DNA from: Sphagnum compactum
Taxonomy: Eukaryota > Bryophyta > Sphagnopsida > Sphagnales
Reading direction: 5' to 3'
NCBI GenBank assembly: GCA_965153455.1
Contig: OZ234493.1
Coordinates: forward strand, 15,056,213 to 15,120,212
Length of the DNA stretch: 64,000 bases
Positions 48,308 through 60,556 of this stretch are shown piece after piece (the first letter of the stretch is position 1; each line of letters starts with the position of its first letter). The notes below the pieces were generated by a model. The model was not told where the DNA came from. It saw only the letters and a list, made by a program, of their open reading frames with translations, and ran no database searches. Position numbers and translations under genes: made by a program.

Positions 48308-48677
48308 GAGCATCTCCACGGTTTCTCAGTATGGGATTCCAGATAGTAAAAGTTATTGTGAAAAAGTCAAAATGTGCCGGTTTAGCTCAAGAAATTGGTT
48401 TTTCTGCACCAAATTCGTGCAGCTTGCCATGGCTGGTAAAAGGCACAACACAGTTGTGCACATCCAAAAAAGAGTGTAATAAATTGGACCTGACTGCAGC
48501 TCAGTATTTCTGATTGGTCGATCATCATTGGTCCAGGTGGTTTGCTATTAGTAAATCCCACATATATGCAGTTCGAGTTACAGTTTTATTGGTGGGGTTG
48601 CAAAACGAAAAACAGCTAAACTTAGACATTTAGGTTTATTATCCAGAGCAACATAGTGAGCATCAGTGGAGATACTC
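48308..48677. mobile_element. Harbinger/Tourist-like MITE, 370 bp
   Basis: Terminal inverted repeats are GAGCATCTCCAC (left) and GTGGAGATACTC (right), matching at 11 of 12 bases, and both ends are flanked by TTA. A 3-bp TTA (TWA) target duplication with short inverted ends is typical of the PIF/Harbinger superfamily and its non-autonomous Tourist MITEs. The short frames inside are not coding. Confidence 0.7.
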
Positions 48678-48680
48678 TTA

Positions 48681-49424
48681 GTTTTGTAGGTTACAGGGAC
48701 AATAAACCCCTTTATAATCACATGCTCATTTTAGTCACAATTTTGTTTGTGACACAATTTTTTACTTTTTTGGGTAATCAACTTCTTTAGCAAGAAACAC
48801 CATTTTTTAGAGTCATTATCACACTTGTTAGTAGCACAAATTATTACAAATTATTTTTTATATATGTGATTATAATGAGGGAAATTTAAAACAAATATTA
48901 GGGTTTTGTAAATTGTAGTTCCTTTTGATAATGTTAGTGTTGTTTTGTGTTTAAGTTGTGCAAACTAACAACAATGAATCCAATTGAAAAAAAACAACTT
49001 TTTTTTTGTGTACACAAACAAAACATATGTGAACTTGTCAAGAAAATAAAAAATCTAATTAAAAAAAATATAATTGACAAAATACACAAGTTAATAGCTA
49101 AGGAGCTTAAATTCAATGAAATTGTCACATTAAAACAAGCATAAATCACAACCTTCTTCAAGTCTAATAATGTATAGTAGAGATTCAAATAACCCATGTA
49201 GAAAATTTAAACAATTAACACCTTTATTTTAACAGTAAAAAACTTGTTTTGTAAGGATTTGTTTTTGTCCTATAATCACAATTTCGTAAGAGTTTATATG
49301 AAATGTGACTATAAATGTTTATATCACAATTCATTAGTGTTTATTTTTATTTTTTTAAAATGGTCACCAAGGGTGTGATTATAAAGGGGATTCAATATAT
49401 ATACCTAGTAGTAATGGAGGTTGC
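48681..49424. other. AT-rich non-coding stretch
   Basis: No gene or clear element. Frames on both strands are Lys/Asn- or Phe/Leu-rich, as expected from AT-rich DNA. Confidence 0.5.
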
Positions 49425-49715
49425 ATTGGCCGATCATCTATTGCTGTGGAAAAATGAAGTTTCAACTCAGCTGGGGATCGTGTCCACAACTGGCGGTTGG
49501 GTCCACCTAACTTGAGCTAATTAATAGCCAGTTGTACAAGATCTTGAACCACTTACAAAAGTTCTAATCCTGGCTATTATAAATCTCGTGCTCTTACTGC
49601 AGTTAGAGTGTGTTGCACAACAATAAGGGACCTTTCAAGTCCTTATGATCAGTTGTAAGCAGTCGTGCAATCAAGGAGTGAATACAAGAGATTTAGAAAT
49701 CGGCATGATAGATTT
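49425..49715 (+). pseudogene. Decayed relic of the small membrane-protein gene (copy E)
   Basis: Aligned to copies A-D, the sequence keeps GATCATCT, the segment coding for the MKSPP start (TGAAGTTTCAACTCAGCTGG), GTTCTAATCCTGGCTATT and CTCGTGCTCTTA from the membrane segment, and the end CAGTCGTGCAATCAAGGAGT with TTTAGAAATC. Indels and stops break the frame. No unit sequence flanks it, so this is an old, isolated copy. Confidence 0.65.
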
Positions 49716-51411
49716 GGGGCCTGCATTAAACAGGCACAACTCGTTAAATGTGGCACCAGGTTCGACACAGTTATAATATAATACAATACAGCGCTTAGTA
49801 GGAATTTTTTTTTACTGTACCCACATAATGAGGAATGGTTTAAATATATTTTTTATATTACTTTCAAATGAAAAAAATTAATGCAATTTTTAAAATCCCC
49901 AAAGGTTTTGGGTTTTAACTTTTCTCTGAAATTTTTTTTCGTGCATGAACAAAATAGATGAAAACAGATTTTCGAAATAAAAAAGAGTTTAAATTGCTTC
50001 CCAAGGAACAACCATGTTCCCAAAGGAGCAAGACTTACGTTACCCCCAGGAGTAACCATGTCTCAAAAAAAAAAAAAAAAACCTCCTCACAAAAAACATG
50101 ATTGTTCCCTGGATTACTGTATTTTATACATCTATAGGATATTTGGCTATGGTGAGAAGTTGGGTGAGTGAACAATGCAAGCCAAATGCACTGTTGTGAA
50201 ACTCATTATAAATCATTGTAAACAATGTGAGATTCCAAATTTGCAGGCTGATGTGCACAATCATCTACTCCCACCACATATGATCATGTGTATGCCAAAG
50301 AAAAAAGTCTAAATTGTGTGCTTAATTCCTTTGCTACCTACCATGTCGTCATTGAGATCTCATGTAAACGAACCACAGGAAAACAGATGGCAAAATGCAG
50401 TCTTGCTATGTAGGTCCAAATGAGATCTGATTTCTTTTCTCATGGTCTGAGTTAAGGCTGAAAAGAAATACTTTTACATTTTTTGGTGGGTCTGGCAGCA
50501 ATTGGAGGTGCTTTCAAATAGGCCAAGGGTCAGTTTGCTGCATCTGGTTGCTGATAGGCAGACCTTGTGTTGCTTCCAAATTTGTTATGATACCATGCTC
50601 CTATTTGGTGCTCTTCCTGCTATTTACATTTTGTGGTCTTCGCAGGAGGCGTCTTTGTTGGACATTGTTGATCATGCTGGTGAAATTTTCATTCCTAGAG
50701 AGGTGGGTTTAGCTTATTTGTCTTTGATAAGAAGCTTCCATTTTTTTTCAATTTGGATTTAGTTGAAAGGAGTTGTGTTGCTAACTTCAAAACTGGTGGA
50801 GACTAAAGATGGGTCTTCTTAACACTCTAGTTGCAGTTTGGACAGTCCACTTCCAGAGGTGGTTGCGGCGGTGGGAAGCTTGCATAAGATGCGTTTACCT
50901 AAGCACGGATTGATCGCAGTTGGGCGGGACTCGATCATGGATGAAGCAGATGGATAGGGGACCACCAAGCTAGGGGCCTCTTTCAAGACCTCTTTTGGTC
51001 GCTAAATTGTAGGAAGATCTCTTCCCCCTCTCTCCAACTCCATTAATGTCAGGTGCAGATCTTCTTTATTTGAGAGGTTTATTTCCTTCAGAGACCAGAT
51101 TTATGACGGCAATTATTATTTAAGAATGCTTCTTGTCCTTATGGTTTACCTGATGAACTGGTTGAGATTCTCAAGGTTAGAAGACATTGCAGTGCCACCA
51201 TCCCAAGTTACACAAGGGTTTAATGGTTTAAAGAAGTGGGACATAGTTTTTTTTGCTCTACAAGTCTTGCGGTTGGTTTAAGTACTTACTCTCTCATATG
51301 GGTGAATATGTTGCAGGTTGGCCCTGTCAAGTACATGGAAGTCATCAATACATGCAAACCTAATTTATGGGCTAGCTTACCTGATGAGGTTCCTGCACGG
51401 GTGATGGAAAA
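49716..51411. other. Non-coding stretch
   Basis: No gene supported. Several short frames with balanced composition occur at 50,500-51,250 (for example one with MLLFGALPAIYILW), possibly remains of a broken gene, but stops are frequent and no domain is recognisable. Confidence 0.4.
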
Positions 51412-52118
51412 GTGAAACCGCATGTCAGTTGGTTGCACCTTACAATGGCTGGACCATTGCCTTTCTCTGTCAACAACTGTATGTCATATTACTTTGCTTT
51501 ACTCCTTCAGAGCCTTTTAACTTGCATGGCTTTGTAACAAACCAACATGAAATTGGTTTAGATCATGACCTATTCTAGGTGTATTGAAGCCGATTGATGT
51601 GATTCATGGTCTGGGCAGAGCAGGACATGGGGTGTCTGGGTGTTGTGGTTGGGGAAGCAGTGTGCGCACCGAACACATTCTGCTCAGCAAACGGCAACTC
51701 GCAATGTAGCAGGTAATGCACGACTTGCTTTCTGTCTACCATAATATTAGCAACAAGGGAACAAGCCTGCTTCATTCTTCCTTTCCAATATTTGCCAAAA
51801 TACCTAAGCATGGTATATTGCTCCTTGTCATGAACTGTTGTATCACTTTCCAAGCTGTGAAGCCACATTCTGAGTTCTGTTTCAGTGCATGAACCCCAAC
51901 TAGCTAATTCTGTGTGGAGGAGTTGTCAAATCCTTGAAATCGACAGAATTTTTTCTTAACGAATCTTCGGATGAGGTTGTGAGCAACCACTTTGAAATAA
52001 ACAGTAAGTGACAGAGTATGTGGTTTTGCAGGTATTTCTTTGGGTGGCTTTGGTGTTGGTGAAGCTGCAGAGGATCGAGGCCCTCTTCTAGAAGTTGTCA
52101 CTGTAGTTCTCTATCTTT
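51412..52118 (+). repeat. Copy 2 of the ~700-bp dispersed duplication (partner 1,677-2,380)
   Basis: This is the less degraded copy. Its minus strand carries a 97-codon frame (51,868-51,575; LGKYW-like GKYWKGRMKQACSLV) and a 65-codon frame (52,101-51,904; TPKPPKEIPAKPHTLSL). Neither matches a family I know. The CG and CNG sites kept here are TG or CA in copy 1. Confidence 0.8.
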
Positions 52119-52302
52119 AATGCCAAATCTTTTCAGGTAGTGTGGGTAGCAGTCCCACCTCTTTGCAGTCCTAGTTTTAGTTGTTATAGCTGGGGTTCAA
52201 AAAAAGTAAATAAGTAGTTTTGGATGCAAGAAATATTTTTGGAGGGTCACATATTGAGCATCAGTGGAGCTGCTCTAAAAACCTGCTCCAAATGGTTTTT
52301 TC

Positions 52303-52426
52303 GGTGTACTTGGAGGGGACCCTATTCCGGATAAATTTTCATGCTTGCACAAGTGGGCATTTTGCCCATGGAGGGGACCCTATTCAGGATAAATTTTCAT
52401 GCTTGCACAAGTGGGCATTTTGCCCA
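52303..52426 (+). repeat. 62-bp tandem duplication
   Basis: GGAGGGGACCCTATTC, then GGATAAATTTTCATGCTTGC, then ACAAGTGGGCATTTTGCCCA is present twice with one substitution, so it is young. A MITE-type end (GAGCATCAGTGGAGCTGCTC) lies just before it at 52,257-52,276. Confidence 0.9.
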
Positions 52427-52806
52427 TGATTAGGTGACTCATTTTTAATGTTTTGAGAGCCTATTTTTAACACTAGTGAAATTTTTTATATTGTAACAAG
52501 TAACAACTTATGCATCTAATGTAAATTTTTCTATGTTTTTATTGGCTCTGCTCTTCAGGGAAGAGACATTGTGATGCATCCAGAAATGGGACAAAGTTTG
52601 GTATCCATACATTTTAGGGTCATGTGGAGTCCACTATAGAAAACATTCCAGCATAACTGAAGGATCCACTTCTTGTTCATGATGCTTACCATCATGTGTT
52701 TCCAATTTAGTATGGTGAATATTCATCATCCTTTTGGACGTCATTTAAAGGGCAGAGCCATTATGTGACGACCCACCTGTTTGAAAGTATGCAGATTTCA
52801 AATAAT

Positions 52807-53075
52807 GTGGGAGGGCGGCGTTGGAGGAATAAAACAAAATCGGGGAGTTGCCAAGAAGGACCTGCTGGCCGGGCTTTTCGCCCACAGAGGAGAGCTACCC
52901 GCCAGGATTTTTGCCCACAGAGGAGAGTCGTGTGGCGAACGCAATCACAAGAGAGAATTTGTGCAAGACATGGATTGGGTTCGAGACAGGACCCCTGCTG
53001 GGCGAAAAACCGGCCGGCAGGTCCTTCTTCTCAACTCCGTGATTTTGTTTGATTCCTCCAAGCGCCCCACCTCTC
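52807..53075. mobile_element. GC-rich MITE with long inverted repeats
   Basis: The left arm contains TTGGAGGAATAAAACAAAAT, GGGGAGTTGCCAAGAAGGAC, CTGCTGGCCGG and CTTTTCGCCCA. The right arm (about 52,995-53,075) is its inverted complement over roughly 75 bp with scattered mismatches. Between them a CGCCCACAGAGGAGAG block is repeated twice. No transposase is encoded; the short frames inside are by-products. No clear target duplication could be fixed. Confidence 0.75.
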
Positions 53076-53396
53076 CCCCCCGAACGGTCGCTTGTCCTTG
53101 AGATGAACCTAAATGAATGTCTGTGGATGATGGGACGTATAAAAGGGTTGAGTTGAAACAGGTTGTGATCAAGTCTTTGATCACCTCCCCTTTCAATGCT
53201 TCATCTCTCCTGCATGTTTCAGTACCGTCTTGCACTGCAGCTTTCTCTCCATTGATCAAGGCTTCGTTTGTGACTACAGTTCTAATTTAATAGTAGTGAT
53301 TTGTTTGTTGCAGGAGCTTCAGTACTACTGATCATCTGCTGCAGCTGAAAACTGAAGTCTCCACCCAACTCGCGATCACGTCCCCCGGATCCACTC

Positions 53397-54075
53397 ATGG
53401 CACCAGTTACCAGATCCAGCCATGAGCTCCAGCTACTAATTCCAAGCCAGCAGTTCCATGTTGATGATCCACATGCGGAAGTTCTGATCCTGGGTTTCCT
53501 CAGTCTCGTGCTCTTAGTGCGACTGGCAAGAGAATTGGTGAAACTCCTCCGATATCTTGGGAAGCTTACTCGAGAGTTTCTTGCACGTGGGCGGGAGCCG
53601 ATTGTCATCCCTCCCCATGATGCTCAGTTGCAGGCAGTCGTAGTCGAAGCCAATGCATCATCACGTGTATCATCAAGGATTGTAGAAATCATAGGTAAGT
53701 ACTCGACTAAACACTTGAGATACTATGTTTCTGTAATCGATTACTAGATTCGAGAAATTGTAAAATTCCAGAGATTGGGATTGTACCAAATATGTCGCAT
53801 GCATGATGGCCGCGTCATGGGTGTCCTGCACATGATCACACAGTGTATAGAATCAATTCCCCCCCACCCTTTCAGGCGAACCAACCAAGTGAACCAGATC
53901 AGGTTCTTGTGCGTCCCCCCTATGCCTGCTGTCATACGAGCACCCAACGGAACCATGATTGTCATTGACAGATAAATCGTTTTTTAGTGGTACTGCTACT
54001 GGATTGTCTTAATTTGCAGGAACTACAGAAGGCGGGGATGCATTCCAAGATGAGGAGAATATAAAAGTGGAATAG
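53397..54075 (+). CDS. Small single-pass membrane protein, copy C (two exons)
   Basis: Exons are 53,397-53,694 and 54,020-54,075, with donor ATAG|GTAAGT and acceptor TTTGCAG|GA. The joined frame is 117 residues. The first Met used by copies A, B and D is CTG here, so the start moves to the Met of MAPVTRSSHELQLL. The hydrophobic segment EVLILGFLSLVLLVRLA, basic stretch, RGREPIVIPP and acidic tail (TTEGGDAFQDEENIKVE) are retained. The intron holds RRTNQVNQIRFL, PPMPAVIRAPNG and TMIVID in one frame. A similar frame is also found in the copy A intron, so a third exon or a retained-intron form is possible. Confidence 0.6.
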
Positions 54076-54896
54076 CTGATGAACTGAAGGCAATTTGAAA
54101 ATCTCTTCGATAGATCCGAGTCAGGCGGCCTGTGCGCTTAGCCAAAGGCAGCATACTGTTGTACAAATTATATATGAGTTGAGCTTGCAGATGGAGTATC
54201 GACGATCTAATTTGTTTCATCTTGATCTGTAACTAACTAGCATGCATCTGATCATTAATCTCGTGCAGGATTAGCTTCACAATTCCATTCCGAATTCGGT
54301 TCCAACGTCAGGAACGCTGAAGAATCTACCAAGCTGATCTGATGCCTATTTGCAGCATCCGCTCTCATCTTCAATATTAGAGTTGCGGCCAGGTCTACAA
54401 AATCTCGGGATTGTTTTTTTTTAAGGGGGGGGTTCTCTAATATTTTTTCATCCCTAATGCGATGCAGGGGAGCGTTGTATCTCAATCACACAATCTACTT
54501 CGAGCTTGAATACTGAAGCTTCGAAGCGGACAAACACTAGATGTATCTGCCCTTTGGTCCTGTCCACAAACGCTTTGTTTCTGGAGGGCAGTCCTGAGAC
54601 GTTCTGCAGTTCCTCAACAAACAAGAAAACCCCCGAGCGTTTTTGACAAATCCCTGTCACTTCTGAGAACCTCTATTGGGCTCGCTCCCATGTGCTTCGT
54701 TGGGTTCCCCAAAACTGTGGGTAATTCTCCTCGGCAACCAGGTTTGGTCGGTTATTTGAAGTTTCCAAATTATCTCCGGTTTCTGGTTTTATGAAATCTA
54801 GAAATCAAAGAGCCTCTGCTTCCAGAATTTCTGAAAATTTTAAGAATGAAAGAAACCTTCAGTTAGGGTTTTTGGAATTCTTTTGTATAGGGTCAG

Positions 54897-54975
54897 ACCC
54901 TGCTATCAGGGAATTACTGTATGAGCACCGAGGGCAGAGCCCAAGGTACACCTAGTAATTCCCTGACAGCAGGGT
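54897..54975. repeat. Short foldback inside unit C
   Basis: Arms ACCCTGCTATCAGGGAATTA (and on to 54,918) and 54,954-54,975 are inverted complements at 21 of 22 positions with a 35-base loop. It lies in sequence that unit A lacks. Confidence 0.75.
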
Positions 54976-55439
54976 AAGGCCCTGCGTAACAACCGAGGTA
55001 ATCAATGTTTTTTTTTAAAAACATTCCTTTCCAAAGATCGTATTGGCCTACATTCTGCGCCATAGGGATCTTACAATCTCACGACCTCCGCCGTAGGACT
55101 CTTTTTTAAAGCCTGATTACTAAATGTAATCTGCCCTATAAATACACTAAGAATTCTCTCCCAGGTTGTTCCGTAATGGAGAAACCAAAAAAGAACCTGC
55201 GGTTTTCAGGGAATAACAGGGAAAGTATCAGAATTTTGACAGGTTCCTAGATTCTTGTGAGAACTGCGGTTATGTATCAGGACCGCTTCGTAGATGCTTT
55301 TAAGGGTTGTGCGGGTGTCTGGCAAAATCCGGTTATTTGGTTTTTTTGGCGAAAACCCATGGTTATATATCCTAACGAACTGCCATGATAACCGCTGGTC
55401 ATCTGGTGTCATTTCTTACAACCGACAAACACTAGGACC

Positions 55440-57250
55440 CTAATTCTCTTCCAGTCCAGCCCTAATGTTTACTGGGAGTGTTCTCCTCTGTCCTCTCCAG
55501 CTCTCCTTGTCCTGCTTCTCAATTGTGAAGCAATCTGGATTGCAGTTCATGTTCAGGAAGTAAACCTCAAGCTCCAGATCCTTGAACTTGAATACAGTTT
55601 GATTTTTTGCACCTTGCCAGGCTTGATTCTTGTTGATATGCAATGGCCATAGTTGTTGGCTTGCCTCATGACCAGTTTGCAACTGGTTGTGCGTTCCAAG
55701 CCCTCACATCTGCACTTTAAGCGCCTGTTACTCCTAGGATCTTAAGGTTAAGGGAGAAAAAGAGACTGTGATGCAGTTTTTAGTACCAGGTTTTTGGGGT
55801 ATTTAACAAATTCTTTTTCCACTTGTCAATTAACGCGTAAACGTCAGCTTGGACCAAATTCTATAAAATCCCATAGCAAATTGTATTAAAACACACACTT
55901 GTACAGAGAACATGAATATTTACTGAAAGCCCAAGTGATTCTTGCAAAACTTTGTTCGGTTGTCTGTGGGTCTCTATTCCACTAGACAGATCACACCAGG
56001 TAAACATAGTAAAGTCCTCTCTTTGGATCAAGTAGAGTCCTAACCATTCAGTACCTGTTCTGCAATTTGCAATCCTGGCATTTATTTGTTTAGGATAAAG
56101 GCTGAGGCGGCAAGCTTCAGGCTTTACTGAGAGCAAAGCACTGGGTGGATTTTAGTTTTTAAATTTTTCCTGTGATACCTGGAGGATACGCGTTGTGTAT
56201 CACAGGGTAGAAGCCAAAAGCAAGTGCTTTGAAAAACAAAACTGCCATTAAGTTCTTTGAACCCTTTGTGGAGGAAAATTTCTGTGCAGTAAGGCATTGT
56301 CCAACTAGACTAAAAGAATCCGCCTGTGTGCATTATGATTTGAAAAACTGTAGTGTTGTAGGAGGCGTTCCAGTTTCATTGCAGAGAACTCTAGTGTTTA
56401 GCATAGTTGATGTCATAGTAGTCATGATCAGCTGCTTACCAGCAAATAGAGTTGCAGAGATGGAAAAGAAGCTACATGGTTGTAAGTACCTCCCTCTTCT
56501 TCCTGCAGGAAATGCTTAGCAATCACATCTACATCAACCCCACTGGCACCAAGTACTACCTAAGAATATGACTGCCAAAATAGAGGACTTGTAACCTGTT
56601 TGCTTCACCATATCCTCTAACATAGCTGGCTGGAACATGCGCCCCAAATCTATATCAAACTCCACTTTGGACCTTGTTTTGTTAGGCAGCTTCAAGCTCA
56701 AGAGCTTGTTGGCCATTGTACCACAACCGTAGTACATGGGTCATTGTGTGTGGGGTACATGGCAAACAGCTTTGGTGCCCAGTGGGTCACTGCACCATGG
56801 GCATGTCTTGAATCTCATCAAAGTGCACAGGACAAAATGCCTCCTATTATGGAGCTTTAAATCCAACAAAGACTTGTCCACCGCACCAAACCCTAAACTG
56901 GCAATGCAGACCAGCTTACCTATCATTTGATGTGCACTTTCTGGATCCTTGCGTTCTGCTGCAAACTCAAGAGCTTCAGACATAGCCAAACCTTGGCAAG
57001 CTCTGTAGGCATGTTGCCAAGTTCAATTGCCCTCTTGTGTTTTGCATCAGTTTTGAGTGATGCATCCTGCACAAATGCTTTTGCCAATCCTTCTATTAGG
57101 AGTACACCAACACTGGTGATATTCCTGCTATTGCCCCAATCTTCACACCAATTTCTTCCTTGGCTACAATCACTTCCGCTTCTTGAGCCATCACAAACAA
57201 CCACCCAGTGCAGAAGCAAGACAAGGGATGCAGGATGCAGTCAAAAGTCA
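55440..57250 (-). pseudogene. Broken captured-gene-like sequence in unit C
   Basis: The minus strand carries the same series of peptides as unit A. An ATG at 57,191 reads MAQEAEVIVAKEEIGVKIG and then stops. Other frames give DAKHKRAIELGNMPTELAK, EALEFAAERKDPESAHQMIG, VDKSLLDLKLHNRRH, FDIDLGRMFQPAMLEDMVKQ and, further on (55,682-55,440), QTVFKFKDLELEVYFL. Lesions differ from those of unit A, so together the copies show an ancestral protein of well over 150 residues. I do not recognise the family. Confidence 0.5.
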
Positions 57251-58160
57251 TAACCTACATTAAATTTGCCACAAAAGATGAAACAAAAAAACCATTACAA
57301 CAGAACATCATGGATCCTTCACAGGTGTAGAGTCATGTTGGCATTGTTCACCAGAAGATTCAAGGAAAAATTGTAGTTCAAGGGTATGGAGGTGTAATGA
57401 AGTACCTGTAGCAGTAGTCTGTGATGGGTTCAACAGCACAAAGGACTGCTGAGTCCAAGCCCACCCCAATTATGCAGCAAGCCATATCTACTCTCTGATG
57501 ACTAAGACTCTGAAAGCTCCAATCTCTCTTCCACAACATAATATACAGGAGTTCCTTTGATACTTACCCATGAACCTGCATGACCTGTAGCTCTACTCTC
57601 ACCCTACCCTCAATCTCTGCACAGCAACGTATTCCCTAACACTCTGGCTGGCTTCCCAAGCTGTCAAGTCAAACCAACATTGCTTCCCAAACTTTCAACT
57701 CCTGCAATGCTCATCTCCCTTGATCAAGAGTGGTCCAAGTATTGTACAAAATACCATCCATTCACGTCTGCCACAATTCAATCCCAACTGTGTGATCATG
57801 TTCTTTGCCTAGTAGGGTCCAATGTGTAGGGTAAGGAGAGAGAATGGGGCTGCTCTGGGAATGAGGGCTCAGCAGCAGGCAGGAGTCCTCTTGAGTGAGG
57901 GACCTGAATTCTCCAAAATGACCCTTTGAGATCCTTCGTCCTTACCCTTTGGAAAGAAATAGGAAACAATTTTCTTTTATGTTGGATGGCTGTTATTCAT
58001 TGGAGTAATGCAGTATTATACTCTCTGTGCAATATATCTCTGTTTGAAAACTCGTCGAACATATAACTTTAGCATGGAAAGACAAAATCAAGAGGTAAGC
58101 CAAAACTTCAGTGAAGGTAAGGTGCCCTCCAATTACCCTGGGAAAATTCTACCCTGAGTT

Positions 58161-59580
58161 TCTTCTACATCAAAATTTCCACCCATTGCAGACCCAGATT
58201 GGTCTCCCTTTCTTTAGAGCACCTTTCCAGTGGTCACTGCCACTCTAGAATCTACTTCTGCAGCCACTTTCCATTACATGTTTTCTCCTAGCTGTAACTA
58301 GTGTAGGCTAAAGCCTTTCGGGGGTGGGCATTATGGAAATAAGGGCCCTGTGAGACGGACCTGACGGTGGGCCAGATTCCTGTAAAGCTCACCCTCAAGG
58401 GCTTCAAATGGCATAAAAAATTGTCACACTAGATTTTTTCATAAAAAAAAATTCTCACAATACCTTGTAGGTACCTGTCAGATACTAGGATAAGCATTTC
58501 AGAAAACAAAATGCCTGTAGAGATGATGTTAACATAGTTTTTCATTACACCCATCTCTGACGAACCACATATTACACCTTGTAAGGTGCCCTACAACTAC
58601 ACTAAAACAAACACCCAGGTTTTCACATATAGGGAGAGGCACTGCTATTAGTGCCTTTTAATGTCCCATGATTTGAGGGCAAAGCTCAAGGTGCAAGCAA
58701 AAAGACAGGAGTGTCTCCTCTTTGTAAAAATTGAGGTGCACTGTTATAAGGATGGCCCAAACACATTCAAATGAATGTTGCAGATCACTTTGCAACAAAT
58801 CTCTTCCATCATGGGGACTAGTGTCGCCTGTGCCATTGGCCCAAGTGTTATCACATCCACAACTTATTCTTCCTTCCAAAACCTGGTTTTTTGGAATTTA
58901 TTCAAATTTTCATCCGAAAAATTCACTTAAAAACCAATATCTCCCACATTCTGAATCCAAATCTTACCCAGAAAAATTCATTACATTCACCACAGGCACA
59001 TTCCAATTCCTCTGATTTAATTTAATTTTCAGTGCAGAAATCATTCAGTATTCAAGAACTATTGCACAGCAAGTCCAAATGTCATGGAACCAAGCGCATG
59101 CACCCCTCCTCGTCGAGAGCTTCCCAAAGACATCAAGAACACAATCTGAAGCATCCCGGTTTGGTGGATTTTATAACTACAAAACAAACTACCTTCCTTC
59201 ATAGATAGATGCGTCTATAATCTCCCCTCTCTATGGGAATAATGAAAAAATATTCCAAGAGCCAGAAATTGTGGTTGGGAAGGTTCCCCCTTGGATACAT
59301 AATTTTCAGTGAAAGGTTTTAGGGCTCCATGAACTGGAAGTCAAGCTACACAGCTGCTACCAGAAGAGGACGTCTGTTGTGGCTCAGTGTGGAAAATTTC
59401 AAACATATTTTCCTTAAGTGACACGCCATCCCCAGCGTGCGGTTCAGATTACTCAGATTACTCCTGATGTTAAGGTTTCAGGTTTATCAGTTGGGCCACC
59501 CCCGCAACAGGCTGAGTATCTCTTTCAGTATTTCAGTCATATGAATTGAGATTTGCAGATGTTTGGTACAAACAACAGAG
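58161..59580. other. Non-coding stretch between units C and D
   Basis: No gene, RNA or clear repeat is supported. The short frames here have no recognisable motif. Confidence 0.5.
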
Positions 59581-59584
59581 ACCT

Positions 59585-59695
59585 GTATATATATATATAT
59601 ATACTAGTGCGTAACCGTGACCTTGGGACACTGTGAAGTCCCCCAAAAGTGAGTGGGGGGGCGGGCGGGGGGTGGGGGGGAGGGGGGTGAGCAAA
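59585..59695 (+). repeat. TA microsatellite and G-rich tract
   Basis: A (TA)n run (59,585-59,603) is followed by a G-rich stretch (59,655-59,691). The opposite strand gives a spurious proline-rich frame. Confidence 0.85.
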
Positions 59696-59887
59696 AAAAG
59701 ACATAATTATCAAATATATTTGGTTGGTTTTCATGGTTTTGAGTGTGTAGTCAAAGATATAGAAGCATGATTACAGTTGTTTACTTCATATCCGGCTTTA
59801 TAGCCCAGTTTTGGCACAATCTTCTTGAGGAAGGTCGCCACATTTTTCTATGGAAGATCCCTCACTGTGGCTACAAACAAAAAATCT

Positions 59888-60238
59888 TAGAAAAATAAAA
59901 TAAAAAACAACACTGTTAGGGACGACCTGGGGTCGGTCCCTCCTGGCAACTAACCTCCATACTATGAGATAAATTGCCACATGATTGTCTCTTCCATTCC
60001 ATGGATGGATGACGCGACCCCTACCCCCAATAGGAAAAAGAAAAAATTTCTCCCTTTCCCTAGAATAATAAAATAAAAAACAACCCTGCTAGGGACGACC
60101 TGGGGTCGGTCCCTCCTGGCAACTACCTCCTTACAATGAGATAAATTGTCACATGATTGTCTCTTCCATTCCATGGATGGATGACGCGACCCCCACCCCC
60201 AATAGAAAAAAGAAAAAATTTCTCCCTTTCCCCCTCTC
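59888..60238 (+). repeat. Direct tandem duplication, 173-bp unit
   Basis: The first copy (59,888-60,060) and second (60,061-60,238) share AGGGACGACCTGGGGTCGGT, CCCTCCTGGCAACT, CATGATTGTCTCTTCCATTC and ATGGATGGATGACGCGACCC with few differences. The long minus-strand frame (60,591-59,962) runs through both copies and through microsatellite DNA and is probably not a gene. Confidence 0.9.
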
Positions 60239-60424
60239 TCCAAAACCCAGAAATGGAAAAAATTGGCTGCACTGATCGCATACCAAGCCTTCCTCAGTGC
60301 CTGCCTGAAATTTTTATTATGGGCCAATACCCCTTCATAAGGATGGATACCTATTGTGCTGTAAATAGGGCAGAATGTGCAATTCCCTGAAACAGTGGAG
60401 TTTTGCAATTTAAAAAGGGCCCGC

Positions 60425-60510
60425 GCCCTCCCCCCCCCCTCTTTGCCTTGGATGGATGGAGGGACGGATGGATGACGGGATGGACGACGGGACGGATGGA
60501 TGGAAAGGAC
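60425..60510 (+). repeat. C tract and GGAT microsatellite
   Basis: A C-rich run is followed by degenerate GGATGGATGGAC-type repeats just left of unit D. Confidence 0.85.
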
Positions 60511-60556
60511 GACCGCCAACCACAACAGAACAAAACCTAAAATAATAAGTAGATAC

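Larger units (their letters stand above)
53100..58160 (+). mobile_element. Large repeat unit C
   Basis: The unit starts around the leader of a membrane-protein gene (53,397-54,075). From 54,240 to 58,156 it matches 20,620-17,200 in the opposite orientation. It lacks the B/D-type upstream part. A ~270-bp segment (54,885-55,165) is absent from unit A and holds a short foldback. Confidence 0.75.
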
